DNA from: CBDCWQ01 sp965223435
GTDB taxonomy: Bacteria; Myxococcota; Kuafuiibacteriia; Kuafuiibacteriales; Kuafuiibacteriaceae
Length of the DNA stretch: 64,000 bases
Reading direction: 5' to 3'
Assembly: GCA_965223435.1 (NCBI GenBank)
Contig: CBDCWQ010000023.1
Location: 744,001 to 808,000 of the forward strand
Below the pieces are notes generated by a model that was not told the origin of the DNA, searched no databases, and saw nothing but the letters and a program-made list of their open reading frames with translations. A program made the translations under genes and the position numbers. Below, one piece after another: positions 33,882 through 42,082 of this stretch. Position 1 is the stretch's first letter. Each line of letters opens with the position of its first letter.

Positions 33882-34739
33882 TCAGTCATTTGATGGCGGA
33901 CTCGCGTCGGTCGGCTTGGTCAAGAGCCCAGAGTCTTCGAGAAAGCGACGGATGTCAGACCAATACCTCCGGCGCTCGGGGGGATCGTTGTGTCCGCAGT
34001 CGTAAGAAATCAAGCGTCCATTGGGCGCCGCCTCAGCCAGCTTGACCCCGTGTTCGTAGGGAACGACGCCGTCGCGGCGACCATGCAGTACGAGGACTGG
34101 GCCCTCGAAATTTTTGATCACGCGGTGGGTGTCGAAGGGATCGACCACTGCAAATCGGGGCACGAAGAAGCGTCGGGCGATGTCGGCGACGCTCGTAAAG
34201 GTCGATTGTAGAATGATGGCTTTGGGGGCTCGTTTGGCGAGGAGGGCGCCGAGGACCCCGCCGCCAAGCGAACGCCCATGGAAGAGAATCCTTCCGGGGT
34301 CAACTTCCTTGCGTGCCAGGAGCCGATCGAAAAAGGCGACATAGTCCTGAGTGATGGCCACCTGACTCGGGTTTCCCGACGAACGGCCGTAGCCGCGGTA
34401 TTCTGGGAGGAGAACTGAGATGCCTAAATCTCGGTAGGGTTCCAGTCCGTCAACCCAATAGTCGATGGCTTCTCCGTTACCGTGTGCGAAGATGACGACG
34501 GGACCGGGATTTGTTGGGCTGCGTTCGTGACCCAAGAGAAACCATGCTTCGACTTTGCCTTCTTCGGTGCGAAGCCACCAACGCTCGAGTTCCGGGCCTT
34601 TTGGGGCCTCCCTCAGGTCTACGACGACGGTGTGGCGCGGAAAGAGAAGGGCACGCTGCAATTGCTTGAGCACGACGATCAACACCCCGCAGGCGGCGGT
34701 CAGGATGAGAGCCCTTCGGGCGATCTTCATCTTTGCCAT
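33882..34739 (-). CDS. Membrane-anchored alpha/beta hydrolase (BEM46/ABHD-like)
   Basis: A 285-residue hydrolase with an N-terminal signal anchor (ALILTAACGVLIVVLKQL). Active-site pieces: oxyanion region IFAHGNGE, nucleophile elbow FHGRSLGGG (Ser), acid in LHGRRDGVVPYEHG (Asp) and final His in CGHND. The arrangement fits the bacterial BEM46/ABHD13-type serine hydrolases; substrate unknown. No Shine-Dalgarno precedes ATG 34739, while a promoter-like pair ends five bases upstream (leaderless type). Confidence 0.85.
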   Translation of the reverse strand: MAKMKIARRALILTAACGVLIVVLKQLQRALLFPRHTVVVDLREAPKGPELERWWLRTEEGKVEAWFLLGHERSPTNPGPVVIFAHGNGEAIDYWVDGLEPYRDLGISVLLPEYRGYGRSSGNPSQVAITQDYVAFFDRLLARKEVDPGRILFHGRSLGGGVLGALLAKRAPKAIILQSTFTSVADIARRFFVPRFAVVDPFDTHRVIKNFEGPVLVLHGRRDGVVPYEHGVKLAEAAPNGRLISYDCGHNDPPERRRYWSDIRRFLEDSGLLTKPTDASPPSND

Positions 34740-34744
34740 TGATG

Positions 34745-34773
34745 TCCATATTCGATGGGAAGCCGCTTGGCAA
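34745..34773 (-). promoter_or_regulatory. Promoter of the alpha/beta hydrolase gene, leaderless type
   Basis: On the minus strand TTGCCA (34773-34768), 17 bases, TATGGA (34750-34745), five bases, ATG. It uses the same -35 hexamer and spacing as the LOG-gene promoter at 29845-29873; the -10 is weaker. Confidence 0.45.
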
Positions 34774-34833
34774 AGGTTGAGCGGTTGGGGACATCAACGG
34801 GTTCAGGAATTCAAGCAAGAAATTGCACGGGCT

Positions 34834-36252
34834 TTAGGCTGCCGCGCGGTGGGTCGGCTGCGTGGACTTGTGAAATCGCATCGCCGTGAAGAAACGACGG
34901 AAGGCGAAGATTCTACGCAGTTTGGTGCGGACAAAGATGCTATGGGCAATCCGGCCGAACGGACCCATGGGCACCGAATAGCGAACTGTGTCGCGCATCA
35001 TCGTCTGCTTGCCGTGCGCTTCGAACGTGTGCTCGTGCCACCAGTACGCATAGGGGCCGCGGACCTGGGTATCTACAAAGGACTCCCCGGGCTGCCAGCG
35101 GTCGATGCGTGATGACCAGCGCATCGACACGAGGCCGAGGCGAATGTCGTACTCGATGTGGGTGCCTTGTTCGATGTTCCGTGGAGCGGGCTCCCGGATC
35201 TGGAAGGCGAGATCCGGCGGCGTCATCGCTCCAAGGTTCTCCACTTTCGAGAAGAAGGTGAACACCTCCGGCAAGGGCGCATCGACCAAAGTCTCCTGTC
35301 GGAGTTCGAAGTCGGCCTCTTCGTTCGCGGAACGCGAGATGACGACAGAATCGTCGTTCAGAAGGTTGTCGAGTGCGAACCCGATGTCGCCAAACTCAAA
35401 CTTGAATTCCAGCTGAGACGCTCTTTTGGGCACGACGCGTTGCCCCCCCAACAGGACGGAGGCGGCCTCTCCGAGCACGAGGCGAAGCGCCGTCGAAGGA
35501 ACGGGAAAAAGAGCGGGGCGGCCGATCGCCTTCGACAGGGCCTTGGTGAACTCAGCGTTGGTCAAAGACGATGGGGCTGTGGCGTTGATGACGCCCTCAT
35601 AGCGGTCGTCCGTCACGGCCTTGCAGATCATGGAGACGAGGTCGGCGAGGTGGATCCACGACATGGGCTGCCGACCGGAGCCGAGTCTTCCACCGAGACC
35701 TGCGCGGAAGGGAGGCAACATTTTGGCCAGGGCTCCGCCGCCTCGCCCGAGAACGACTCCGATTCGGAGGAGGGCGACCCGGGCTCGGGTCGCCTGGAGG
35801 GCAGCACGCTCCCACTGGTGGCAGAGGTCGGCGAGAAATCCCGAACCGGGCGGGCTGTCCTCATCAACTTCGTCTGAGACGCGGGGTCCGTAGATGCCCA
35901 CGGCGCTCGCAGAGACCAAGATTCTCGGACTGCTGTCTCCCATTCGATTCATCGACTCCACGAGCGATTGCGTAAAGGCCACCCGACTCTTGACGAGCCT
36001 TTCTTTTTGGGTTGCGCTCCATCGACGGGCAAACAGGTTTTCGCCTTGGAGATTGACGATGGCATCGCAACCCGCAAGCGTGTCTTGGAGAGCGTGTTCG
36101 GCCGGCGATGCGATGCCCACTTCTGCACCGAGGATCGCTCTTGCCTTCTTGCCGTCTCGCGACCACGCGATGACTTGGTGTCCTTCTCCAAGCAGTCGGG
36201 CCACGACGATACGACCGACAAATCCCGTAGCGCCCGTCACAAAGACTTTCAT
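34834..36252 (-). CDS. TIGR01777-family epimerase (SDR) fused to SRPBCC domain
   Basis: A 472-residue two-domain protein. Residues 1-300 are an extended SDR of the SDR39U1/TIGR01777 (YfcH) type: VFVTGATGFVGR nucleotide loop, IVNLQGENLFARRWS, SASAVGIYG and RIGVVLGRGGGAL, ending with a DUF1731-like part (PSTALRLVLGEAASVLLGGQRV). Residues 310-472 are an SRPBCC/polyketide-cyclase-like fold (LRQETLVDAPLPEVFTFFS, YEYDI-type strand, WWHEHTFEAHG). AAAGGAG precedes ATG 36252. It is divergent from the CarH/LitR-type regulator and probably under its control; TIGR01777 genes are common neighbours of LitR/CarH regulators. Substrate unknown. Confidence 0.9.
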   Translation of the reverse strand: MKVFVTGATGFVGRIVVARLLGEGHQVIAWSRDGKKARAILGAEVGIASPAEHALQDTLAGCDAIVNLQGENLFARRWSATQKERLVKSRVAFTQSLVESMNRMGDSSPRILVSASAVGIYGPRVSDEVDEDSPPGSGFLADLCHQWERAALQATRARVALLRIGVVLGRGGGALAKMLPPFRAGLGGRLGSGRQPMSWIHLADLVSMICKAVTDDRYEGVINATAPSSLTNAEFTKALSKAIGRPALFPVPSTALRLVLGEAASVLLGGQRVVPKRASQLEFKFEFGDIGFALDNLLNDDSVVISRSANEEADFELRQETLVDAPLPEVFTFFSKVENLGAMTPPDLAFQIREPAPRNIEQGTHIEYDIRLGLVSMRWSSRIDRWQPGESFVDTQVRGPYAYWWHEHTFEAHGKQTMMRDTVRYSVPMGPFGRIAHSIFVRTKLRRIFAFRRFFTAMRFHKSTQPTHRAAA

Positions 36253-36266
36253 GATTCATCTCCTTT

Positions 36267-36356
36267 TCAGCAAGCTCCAGCGGTCATGACCACACGGCGA
36301 GGGGGCCAAAAGCCGCGTGTTTCGGTGACGATCTGATTCATGGGGCCTATCTTCAT
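36267..36356 (-). CDS. Putative 29-residue small protein upstream of the epimerase gene
   Basis: On the minus strand GGAGG sits seven bases before ATG 36356, which opens a 29-codon frame (MKIGPMNQIVTETRGF...MTAGAC) ending with TGA at 36267, 14 bases before the next start. The ribosome site is better than that of many large genes here. No hydrophobic helix; aromatic-basic centre (FWPPRRVV). It may be a leader peptide or a small regulator; the length is too short to judge coding bias. Confidence 0.4.
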   Translation of the reverse strand: MKIGPMNQIVTETRGFWPPRRVVMTAGAC

Positions 36357-36420
36357 TCGATTTCCTCCGATCAAATCTAAACGAACTCTTCACAAAATCG
36401 ACGTTTTCCATGCTCAGATA

Positions 36421-36451
36421 CTGGACAATTATCTAGACATAATTTAGACAA
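36421..36451. promoter_or_regulatory. Candidate CarH/LitR operator: three TnnACA direct repeats
   Basis: Three copies of the half-site T-n-n-A-C-A occur in a row (CTGGACAA 36421-36428, CTAGACAT 36433-36440, TTAGACAA 36444-36451). The ACA triplets start at 36425, 36437 and 36448, i.e. 12 and 11 bases apart. CarH-type tetramers are known to bind about 11-base direct repeats of this form. It lies between the divergent regulator and epimerase genes, upstream of the regulator's promoter and likely over the promoter of the epimerase operon. Confidence 0.55.
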
Positions 36452-36474
36452 TTCCATCCGGTATAACCCGTAAT

Positions 36475-36502
36475 TTGGCCGATTAGTGACTTTTTGTATA
36501 CA
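36475..36502 (+). promoter_or_regulatory. Promoter of the CarH/LitR-type gene, leaderless type
   Basis: TTGGCC (36475-36480), 16 bases, TATACA (36497-36502; or TACAAT 36499-36504 with 18 bases), then ATG 36509 six bases on. There is no ribosome site before the start codon, so the transcript probably begins at or next to the ATG. Confidence 0.45.
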
Positions 36503-36508
36503 ATATCT

Positions 36509-37489
36509 ATGCAAAATATGACGAGCCGAGCGAACGGACCCTCTGGTCTTTATAAGATGCAGACCTTCGCCAGGCTGACCGGTTTGGCGCCCACGACGCT
36601 GCGGGCGTGGGAGCGTCGCCACCGGCTCCTCGAGCCAGAGCGACGCGACAGCGGACATCGGCTGTACACGGAGGAAGACCTCAGGGTCATTCGCAGGGTC
36701 CAGGCGATGCTCGAGGAGGGCCGTGCGATCGGAGAGGTTGCGGCCCTGGGGCGGCGCGCTCTGCTCGGGGTGGGGGGCCCCGCTGACTCGCCCGCCGAAT
36801 TGAATGGGTTCCTCACTTTTCGAAGGCACATCGTAGAAGCGGCTCGGGAAATCGACAGCGATCTCCTCTCTCGCACCCTGGATCGGGCGTTTTCGTTGTT
36901 TTCGGTGGAGTCTGTGCTCGCCAAGATCATTCAACCCGCCACCCACGAGATCGGTGACCTATGGGCCCAGGGACGGGTTCCGATTGCTGGTGAGCATCTG
37001 GTCACGGCGGCCCTCATGGCACGCATCGAGCGGGTGCGCGAAATTGGGGTGGAGCCGTACGCGGGCGCTCCCCACGTCATGTGTGCTTGTCTGCCCGGCG
37101 AGCGGCACGAGCTCGGACTGCTTGTCCTCTCGCTGTACCTTGCTCGCGCGGGCTTTCGCGTCTCGTATCTAGGCAGCAATCTTCCGATGTCGGAGTTGAA
37201 GACTGCGGCCGCCCGTCTTGACGTCACTGCGGTCTGTCTCTCGGCAAAGAGGGCGGAGGTGGTCGAACGCTGTGGGCAAGAGCTGATTGAAATCGCACGG
37301 ACCTGGGCCGGCCGCATCGGCGTGCATCTCGGAGGCGTTGGCTCGTCGCCTCACCTCAAGAGGCTGAGTGAGGCTGGTGTCCACGTTTGGCCGCGGACTT
37401 CTAGCATTCAAGATTTGATTGCAAAAGTCGACCAGACGAACCGAAGAGGCGGTCCAAATCGAAGGCGGCGCGAGCCCAAGTTGTCATGA
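36509..37489 (+). CDS. B12-dependent light-sensing MerR-family regulator (CarH/LitR type)
   Basis: A 326-residue transcription factor. Residues 15-85 are a MerR-type helix-turn-helix (MQTFARLTGLAPTTLRAWERRH, DSGHRLYTEEDL). Residues 100-185 are the four-helix cap with the light-sensing triad Trp152...Glu162-His163 (W-x9-EH), the motif that covers adenosylcobalamin. Residues 188-310 are a Rossmann cobalamin domain with lower-ligand His200 in GERHELG, followed by YLGSNLP and GVHLGGVGSS. In the dark the AdoB12-bound tetramer represses; light breaks it up. ATG 36509 fits a leaderless start; ATG 36518 is an alternative. Divergent from the epimerase operon, with three operator-like repeats between them. 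Carotenoid genes, a common target, are not in the window. Confidence 0.9.
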   Translation: MQNMTSRANGPSGLYKMQTFARLTGLAPTTLRAWERRHRLLEPERRDSGHRLYTEEDLRVIRRVQAMLEEGRAIGEVAALGRRALLGVGGPADSPAELNGFLTFRRHIVEAAREIDSDLLSRTLDRAFSLFSVESVLAKIIQPATHEIGDLWAQGRVPIAGEHLVTAALMARIERVREIGVEPYAGAPHVMCACLPGERHELGLLVLSLYLARAGFRVSYLGSNLPMSELKTAAARLDVTAVCLSAKRAEVVERCGQELIEIARTWAGRIGVHLGGVGSSPHLKRLSEAGVHVWPRTSSIQDLIAKVDQTNRRGGPNRRRREPKLS

Positions 37490-37804
37490 ACGGCCGCACG
37501 AAAACACCGATAGACATGCACCCAGCACGCCGCAAAGGAAACGGGCCCGCCCGCGTGGCCGTTTGATGGGTTTTCAGGTCGTCACAAACATACCGATCCG
37601 CGTTCGGGTCCAACATTTCGCGGTAACCATGACCTCTTCCGCCGCAACGTGGCGCGACGAACAGCGCTCCCCCACTCCTGTAGAGGCCTCCGAGCAACGA
37701 TTCGATTTCGGGGACGGTCAAGCACGATGGGCGCTGGGGCTATGGGACAAAAGCAGGTCAATGACCGCTCTTTCGTCCTTTTTGCGGGCGTGAGGTTGTG
37801 CTTT
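37490..37804 (+). other. Intergenic region between light regulator and glycosyltransferase
   Basis: About 315 bases. Open frames here are short and lack ribosome sites. No strong hairpin-T-run terminator and no clear promoter were found. Confidence 0.4.
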
Positions 37805-38953
37805 ATGCGGAGCATGGGGGGAATTGCGATCGTCGCCCAGAGGGTGGAGCCGCATCGTGGCGGACTTGCCGTGGCCAGCTCTCGGATAGCGCGGCACGCT
37901 CGGGCACAGGGCGAAGAGGTTCATGTCCTTTACCTTTCGAAAGATACACGGGCCGGGACGCGCGGTTATCGTAGGCGAGACGATATTTCGTACCACCCGG
38001 TCAGCGTTCTTCCGGACGAAGAGCTGACCCTGCGGACCTGGACAGAGCATGTGAAGGACATCACCGTGGAACACAAGCTCGACGTGCTTCATGGCATCTA
38101 CGCGACCCACGCGGGGTACATTGCCGTGCTGGTCGCGGGAATGCTGGGACTTCGCTCCGTCGTAAGCCTTAGAGGCAACGACCTTGACCGAGGAATCTTT
38201 CGAGCGCGAGACTTTCCATTCCTTGCGCATACGCTCAGCCACGCGACGGTTGTGACCGCGGTATCAAGCCGTCTTGCGAAGACTGCCGGCGGTGTTTTTG
38301 GTCGGCCGGTGGTGCACGTGACAAACTCGGTGGACGCAGACGTGTTTCGGCCCAAGACGCCCGACAATTCGCTTCGTCGATCTTTGGGCCTTCGAGGGCG
38401 CGTGATCGGGTTTGCAGGCGAACTTCGCGAAAAAAAAGGCATGCGACACTTGTTGCCAGCCTTTGCTGAAGTCTCGAAACACCGAGATGTTTCTTTGCTT
38501 CTGATCGGCGGTGTGCGGGACGAAGCACAAAAAGCCTTCGAGGCCTTCAAGGCCATGTCTTCCGAGGCCGCAAAGAGGATTCATGTGGTTGCTTATCGTC
38601 GCCATGCGGAGCGCCTCTGTGAGCTTTTGGCGCTGTGTGATCTGATGGTCTTCCCGTCACTGTACGACGGTACGCCCAATGCAGTCCTCGAAGCGATGGC
38701 TGCGGGGCGGCCGATTTTGGCTACGGATGCCGGTGGGCATGGCGATCTCATTCAGCACGGTGAAACGGGGGCCTTGCTGCCTCTTTGTAAGCTCGGGCAG
38801 CTTGCGGAAGCGATCATGGAGTTTTTAGATCTCCCACCGATGAAGCGTGAAGCGATGGGGCGAAGTGCCCGTTTGTTTGTGGTCCAGCACCACGCACCCC
38901 AAAAAGAACTTGAGGCCTATCGCCGTGTCTACCGGGATACCAGATCCCTGTAG
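37805..38953 (+). CDS. GT4-type glycosyltransferase
   Basis: A 382-residue cytosolic GT-B enzyme. The N-terminal lobe starts with the acceptor-side loop (QRVEPHRGGLAVASSRIARHA); the C-lobe has the nucleotide-sugar site: VIGFAGELREKKGMRHLLPAF, LLIGGVRDE, VFPSLYDGTPNAVLEAMAAGRPILATDAGG, with the Glu-x7-Glu-type GT4 motif. I use ATG 37805 (GAGG about 10 bases upstream); ATG 37814 is equally possible. Donor and acceptor cannot be inferred. It converges with the next glycosyltransferase, and the two genes overlap at their 3' ends by 25 bases. Confidence 0.9.
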   Translation: MRSMGGIAIVAQRVEPHRGGLAVASSRIARHARAQGEEVHVLYLSKDTRAGTRGYRRRDDISYHPVSVLPDEELTLRTWTEHVKDITVEHKLDVLHGIYATHAGYIAVLVAGMLGLRSVVSLRGNDLDRGIFRARDFPFLAHTLSHATVVTAVSSRLAKTAGGVFGRPVVHVTNSVDADVFRPKTPDNSLRRSLGLRGRVIGFAGELREKKGMRHLLPAFAEVSKHRDVSLLLIGGVRDEAQKAFEAFKAMSSEAAKRIHVVAYRRHAERLCELLALCDLMVFPSLYDGTPNAVLEAMAAGRPILATDAGGHGDLIQHGETGALLPLCKLGQLAEAIMEFLDLPPMKREAMGRSARLFVVQHHAPQKELEAYRRVYRDTRSL

Positions 38954-40128
38954 ACCGTGAGTAGTTTTTGGGTTTGGTGTTTCCACGTTGCGTGGTCCTG
39001 GATGTATCGCTTGGCGCGTTGACCCAGACGGTTTCGCTGGTCCTCTTCGCACAAGAGTGCACTCAGGGCGTCTCTGAATCGTTTTGGGTGAGAGGGACGG
39101 GTCAGGACTCCAGTCACCCCGGGTTCGACAATTTCTCGGGTACAGGGGAGATCGGTTGCCAGGACCGCGCGGCCAGCGGCCATGTACTCGAAGATCTTGA
39201 TGGGGCTACATCCTTGGATGCGGTTGCGAAGGTCGCGCGGGAGGGGGGCGACGCAAATGTCGCTTGCGGCTACGCGGTCGGTGAGGGCGGCCCGGTCTAG
39301 AGGCTCTTCGATGCTGACGCTCTGACTCAGCTTGAGTTTTTGAACGCGGCGACTCAAGCTCTGTTTCCAGCGCTTCCGCGAGGGCCCGATCACACGGAGG
39401 AAAAAAGGTATTCTCTTTTGAGTTTGCGCTGCGGCCAGCAGCAGATCGCCAACCCCCTGCCACGGGGCCAAAGACCCGAGATACAAAACCTGCGGGACGT
39501 CGGTGCGCGCCTGAGGTTGGTAGCGCGCCGGATCCGCCCCGTTGGGGACCACAAAGATGGGGAGGGGGGTTTTGGCGCGAAACTCGAGAAACCTTCGGGT
39601 CGCAAGAGACTGAGTGATGACTCGGTCACATTGGGTCAAGACGTCATGTTCGAGTTTTTTGAGTTTTTCCTCGAACGGTGACCGCGCTGCTGAAGGGTAG
39701 TGGTACCTGAGCTCGATGCTCGGGAGGCCATTCACTTCAAAGACGGTTTTCGCCCCTTGCGAGGCCGCGTAGCTGAGGGCGGCCTGACCCTCGAAGGGGC
39801 CTCGGAAATGCACAACATCGGGGCGCAGAGCAAAAAGCGCACGAAGGACGGCATCACGAAAAGCCAGGACCCGGCTCAGATAGTTGTCTTCGAGAAGGCG
39901 AATGGGCACAAAATGGGCGGGCGGCGTAGACCCCGCGCGCCCGCTGAGGGCGAGGAGGGTCGTTTCGGCCCCCGCGTCACAGAGTGCCGCGGTCATTGCC
40001 CCGATACGGGTTCCGGAGCCCTTGTGGTTTGGGATGCCTTCAAAAGCGATATAGGCGACCCGCAGTCCAGACAGCTCTTTTGCCCGAGGCGATCCTGACC
40101 TATACTGCACGGATGCAGGCTTCTCCAT
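38929..40128 (-). CDS. GT4-type glycosyltransferase
   Basis: About 399 residues from ATG 40128 (GTG 40110 and GTG 40158 are alternatives). The N-lobe opens LRVAYIAFEGIPNHKGSGTR; the C-lobe shows VLYLGSLAPWQGVGDLLLAA, RVIGPSRKRW, and CSPIKIFEYMAAGRAVLATDLPCTREIVEPGVTG, the GT4 donor-binding and Glu-rich motif region. It is probably a capsule, O-antigen or glycan enzyme. Its 5' end may overlap that of the divergent membrane protein (ATG 40113) by about 16 bases if both starts are right; using GTG 40110 removes the clash. Confidence 0.88.
   Translation of the reverse strand: MEKPASVQYRSGSPRAKELSGLRVAYIAFEGIPNHKGSGTRIGAMTAALCDAGAETTLLALSGRAGSTPPAHFVPIRLLEDNYLSRVLAFRDAVLRALFALRPDVVHFRGPFEGQAALSYAASQGAKTVFEVNGLPSIELRYHYPSAARSPFEEKLKKLEHDVLTQCDRVITQSLATRRFLEFRAKTPLPIFVVPNGADPARYQPQARTDVPQVLYLGSLAPWQGVGDLLLAAAQTQKRIPFFLRVIGPSRKRWKQSLSRRVQKLKLSQSVSIEEPLDRAALTDRVAASDICVAPLPRDLRNRIQGCSPIKIFEYMAAGRAVLATDLPCTREIVEPGVTGVLTRPSHPKRFRDALSALLCEEDQRNRLGQRAKRYIQDHATWKHQTQKLLTVYRDLVSR
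40101..40106 (+). promoter_or_regulatory. Candidate -10 box, leaderless type
   Basis: TATACT matches TATAAT at five positions and ends six bases before ATG 40113. The -35 is poor (TTTTGC 17 bases upstream, or TTGCCC at 15). No Shine-Dalgarno is present, which supports transcription starting at the ATG. Confidence 0.35.
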
Positions 40129-40991
40129 CAAGGCTTGTCTACAGCGTGGCGCCCCCACACGCCAACCTTCAGTTCTCCAAAAACGGGCCCGCAGCCCTGG
40201 TTCTCGATGCCTGTGAAAAGATGCACGAAGCGGACAAGAGGGCCGAGCGAAACAAGAAGCGATGGGGCACCATCGCCATCGTGTCGGGCATTGGCGCGAT
40301 GGTCGGACTTTTTGTCGGCGCCGGAGCCGAGAGCCCCTTGGTGTTGGGGTTGGCCGGACTGTCCTTTGTGCTGACCATCGTCTCGTTGATTCTTCGCTCG
40401 GTATTGGGTTCGTCCGATGTGGATGACCGTAAGCTCGACGTGGTTCGAGGCCTCGTGAAACACCTAAGGCCCGAACTCAAGGCCAGACGCCCTCTCCGAG
40501 TGCGACTCGATTTTCGGGGATACGATCGGACCCGTCCGTTGGGAAATACAACCAAATGGTATCGGGCCACGGGATCCAAGGTCTTCAAGCGCCAGTGGTT
40601 GACGATGAACTTCGTGTTGCTTGACGGGACCACGGTGCACCTTGAGGCCAGCTCTACGTGTAAGCGGAAGCAAAAGGCCAAGCGAAAGTATGTCAAGCTG
40701 AAGGACAAGGTTGTGGATGAGTTGGTCATCAAGTATCGGCCCGCAAAAGGACGGGTCCTCGATCCCAACAAACAGTCCGCTGTGGAAGCCGGGGTGCCGA
40801 AGAGCCAAGCTCTAAGCCTGGTGTCCTGTAAAATTCGGCCCAGGGTGGCCCAATTTGTGCTTCGAACTCGGCCGGGCATGCGGACGCGTCTTCGCTCGGG
40901 GTGGGTACAGAACAACCTCAAGGCCCTTTTGGATGGGAGAAAAGTCTTAGGCGGGGTGATTGGTTCTTATCGAGCCCTGACGCGGGCCTGA
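40113..40991 (+). CDS. Uncharacterised two-helix membrane protein
   Basis: A 292-residue protein of unknown family. A basic helical start (ACEKMHEADKRAERNKKRWG) leads to two adjoining hydrophobic helices (TIAIVSGIGAMVGLFVGAG; LVLGLAGLSFVLTIVSLIL), then a basic, strand-rich cytosolic part (RPLRVRLDFRGYDRTRPLGNTTKWYRATGSKVFKRQW, DELVIKYRPAKG). The pattern resembles small membrane-anchored proteins with a soluble beta domain; no catalytic motif seen. Its TGA overlaps the next ATG (TGATG), so it is translationally coupled to the radical SAM gene. Confidence 0.75.
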   Translation: MQASPSRLVYSVAPPHANLQFSKNGPAALVLDACEKMHEADKRAERNKKRWGTIAIVSGIGAMVGLFVGAGAESPLVLGLAGLSFVLTIVSLILRSVLGSSDVDDRKLDVVRGLVKHLRPELKARRPLRVRLDFRGYDRTRPLGNTTKWYRATGSKVFKRQWLTMNFVLLDGTTVHLEASSTCKRKQKAKRKYVKLKDKVVDELVIKYRPAKGRVLDPNKQSAVEAGVPKSQALSLVSCKIRPRVAQFVLRTRPGMRTRLRSGWVQNNLKALLDGRKVLGGVIGSYRALTRA

Positions 40992-42082
40992 TGTACGACG
41001 TTCAGCACATTGCCGAAGAACCCTTGCTCTTGGACGCCTTCAAGAGGGCGGTGGCCGGGGAGCCTCCGGCGTTTCTTCGTTCGGCCAAGATCAAGGTGAC
41101 CGCTCGCTGCAATCTGAAGTGTGTGATGTGCAAGTACGGCCGTGGGTGGGCTCCCCCCGAGCTTGATGGTGCGCGTTTTGTGACCTTGATGTCAGAGCTT
41201 GCCGACCTTGGTTGTCGCAAAGTCCATTTTTCTGGGGGTGAAGTCCTGGCCCGTTCCGACTTTGAGCGCATCGTCGCTCGGGCGGCTGAACGACGAATGA
41301 AAGTTGCACTTTCCTCAAACCTGACCCTGCTGACCAAAGAGCGGGCCAAGTCGCTCATGCGACACAAGATCAACTCGGTGTCGACATCGCTGGACGGCGC
41401 AACCTCCAAGACCCATGAAAAGGTGAGGGGGGTTCCGGGGGCCTTCAAGAAGACACTGGCAGGCATGCGTTACCTCGCCCGAGAACGAGCCCGGCGCGGA
41501 CGAAGGACTCGCCTTCGGGTTAACTTCGTGATGATGCGCGCCAACCATCGCGAGTACCCCGAGCTGGTGCGCTTGGCGGGTGACCATGGTGCCACCGAGG
41601 TGCACCCGATGCCCGTAGACACCAAGTCCGACAAGCTTCGTCTGTCGAAACGAATGATTCGCGTTTACAACGAAGACATTGCGCCCCAAGTCTACGAGGT
41701 GCGAAGAGCGTACGGGATGTCGACCGAAAAGCCCTTTGTGTACCCCTTCGGGCGCACTGGGCTTGAGCTTGCGGAGTCGGCCAGCGGCGGCTACGCGGGC
41801 GGGTACTATCGTGACCATTTGTGTTACGCGCCGTACCTCCATCTGTTTGTGGCCTGGGATGGAAACGTGTACTTGTGCTGCATGACCAACGGCCGCATGG
41901 AGTCGCTGGGCAACGTGTCGATGAGCTCGCTTGAGGCCATTTATGGGGGCCAAAAGTTTCAGGAAACGAGGCGCGCGATGGAATCAGCGAGGCTGCCTTC
42001 ATGCCACGCTTGCGACATGTTTCTTGCCGAGAACAAGGCGCTGGCCCTTGCTTTGTCCGGGCGGGAATCCTCGTCGCCGTAA
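40991..42082 (+). CDS. Radical SAM protein with SPASM domain
   Basis: A 363-residue AdoMet radical enzyme. The [4Fe-4S] cluster motif is CNLKCVMC (C-x3-C-x2-C), followed by the SAM-binding strand (KVHFSGGEVLAR) and LSSNLTLLT. The C-terminal SPASM region has the spaced Cys for auxiliary clusters (HLCYAPYLHLFVAWDGNVYLCCMTNG, ARLPSCHACDMF). ATG 40991 overlaps the previous stop by one base. Its substrate could be a peptide or a sugar nucleotide; the neighbouring glycosyltransferases suggest a glycan-linked role, but this is inference. The 3' end overlaps the next gene (opposite strand) by 84 bases. Confidence 0.9.
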   Translation: MYDVQHIAEEPLLLDAFKRAVAGEPPAFLRSAKIKVTARCNLKCVMCKYGRGWAPPELDGARFVTLMSELADLGCRKVHFSGGEVLARSDFERIVARAAERRMKVALSSNLTLLTKERAKSLMRHKINSVSTSLDGATSKTHEKVRGVPGAFKKTLAGMRYLARERARRGRRTRLRVNFVMMRANHREYPELVRLAGDHGATEVHPMPVDTKSDKLRLSKRMIRVYNEDIAPQVYEVRRAYGMSTEKPFVYPFGRTGLELAESASGGYAGGYYRDHLCYAPYLHLFVAWDGNVYLCCMTNGRMESLGNVSMSSLEAIYGGQKFQETRRAMESARLPSCHACDMFLAENKALALALSGRESSSP

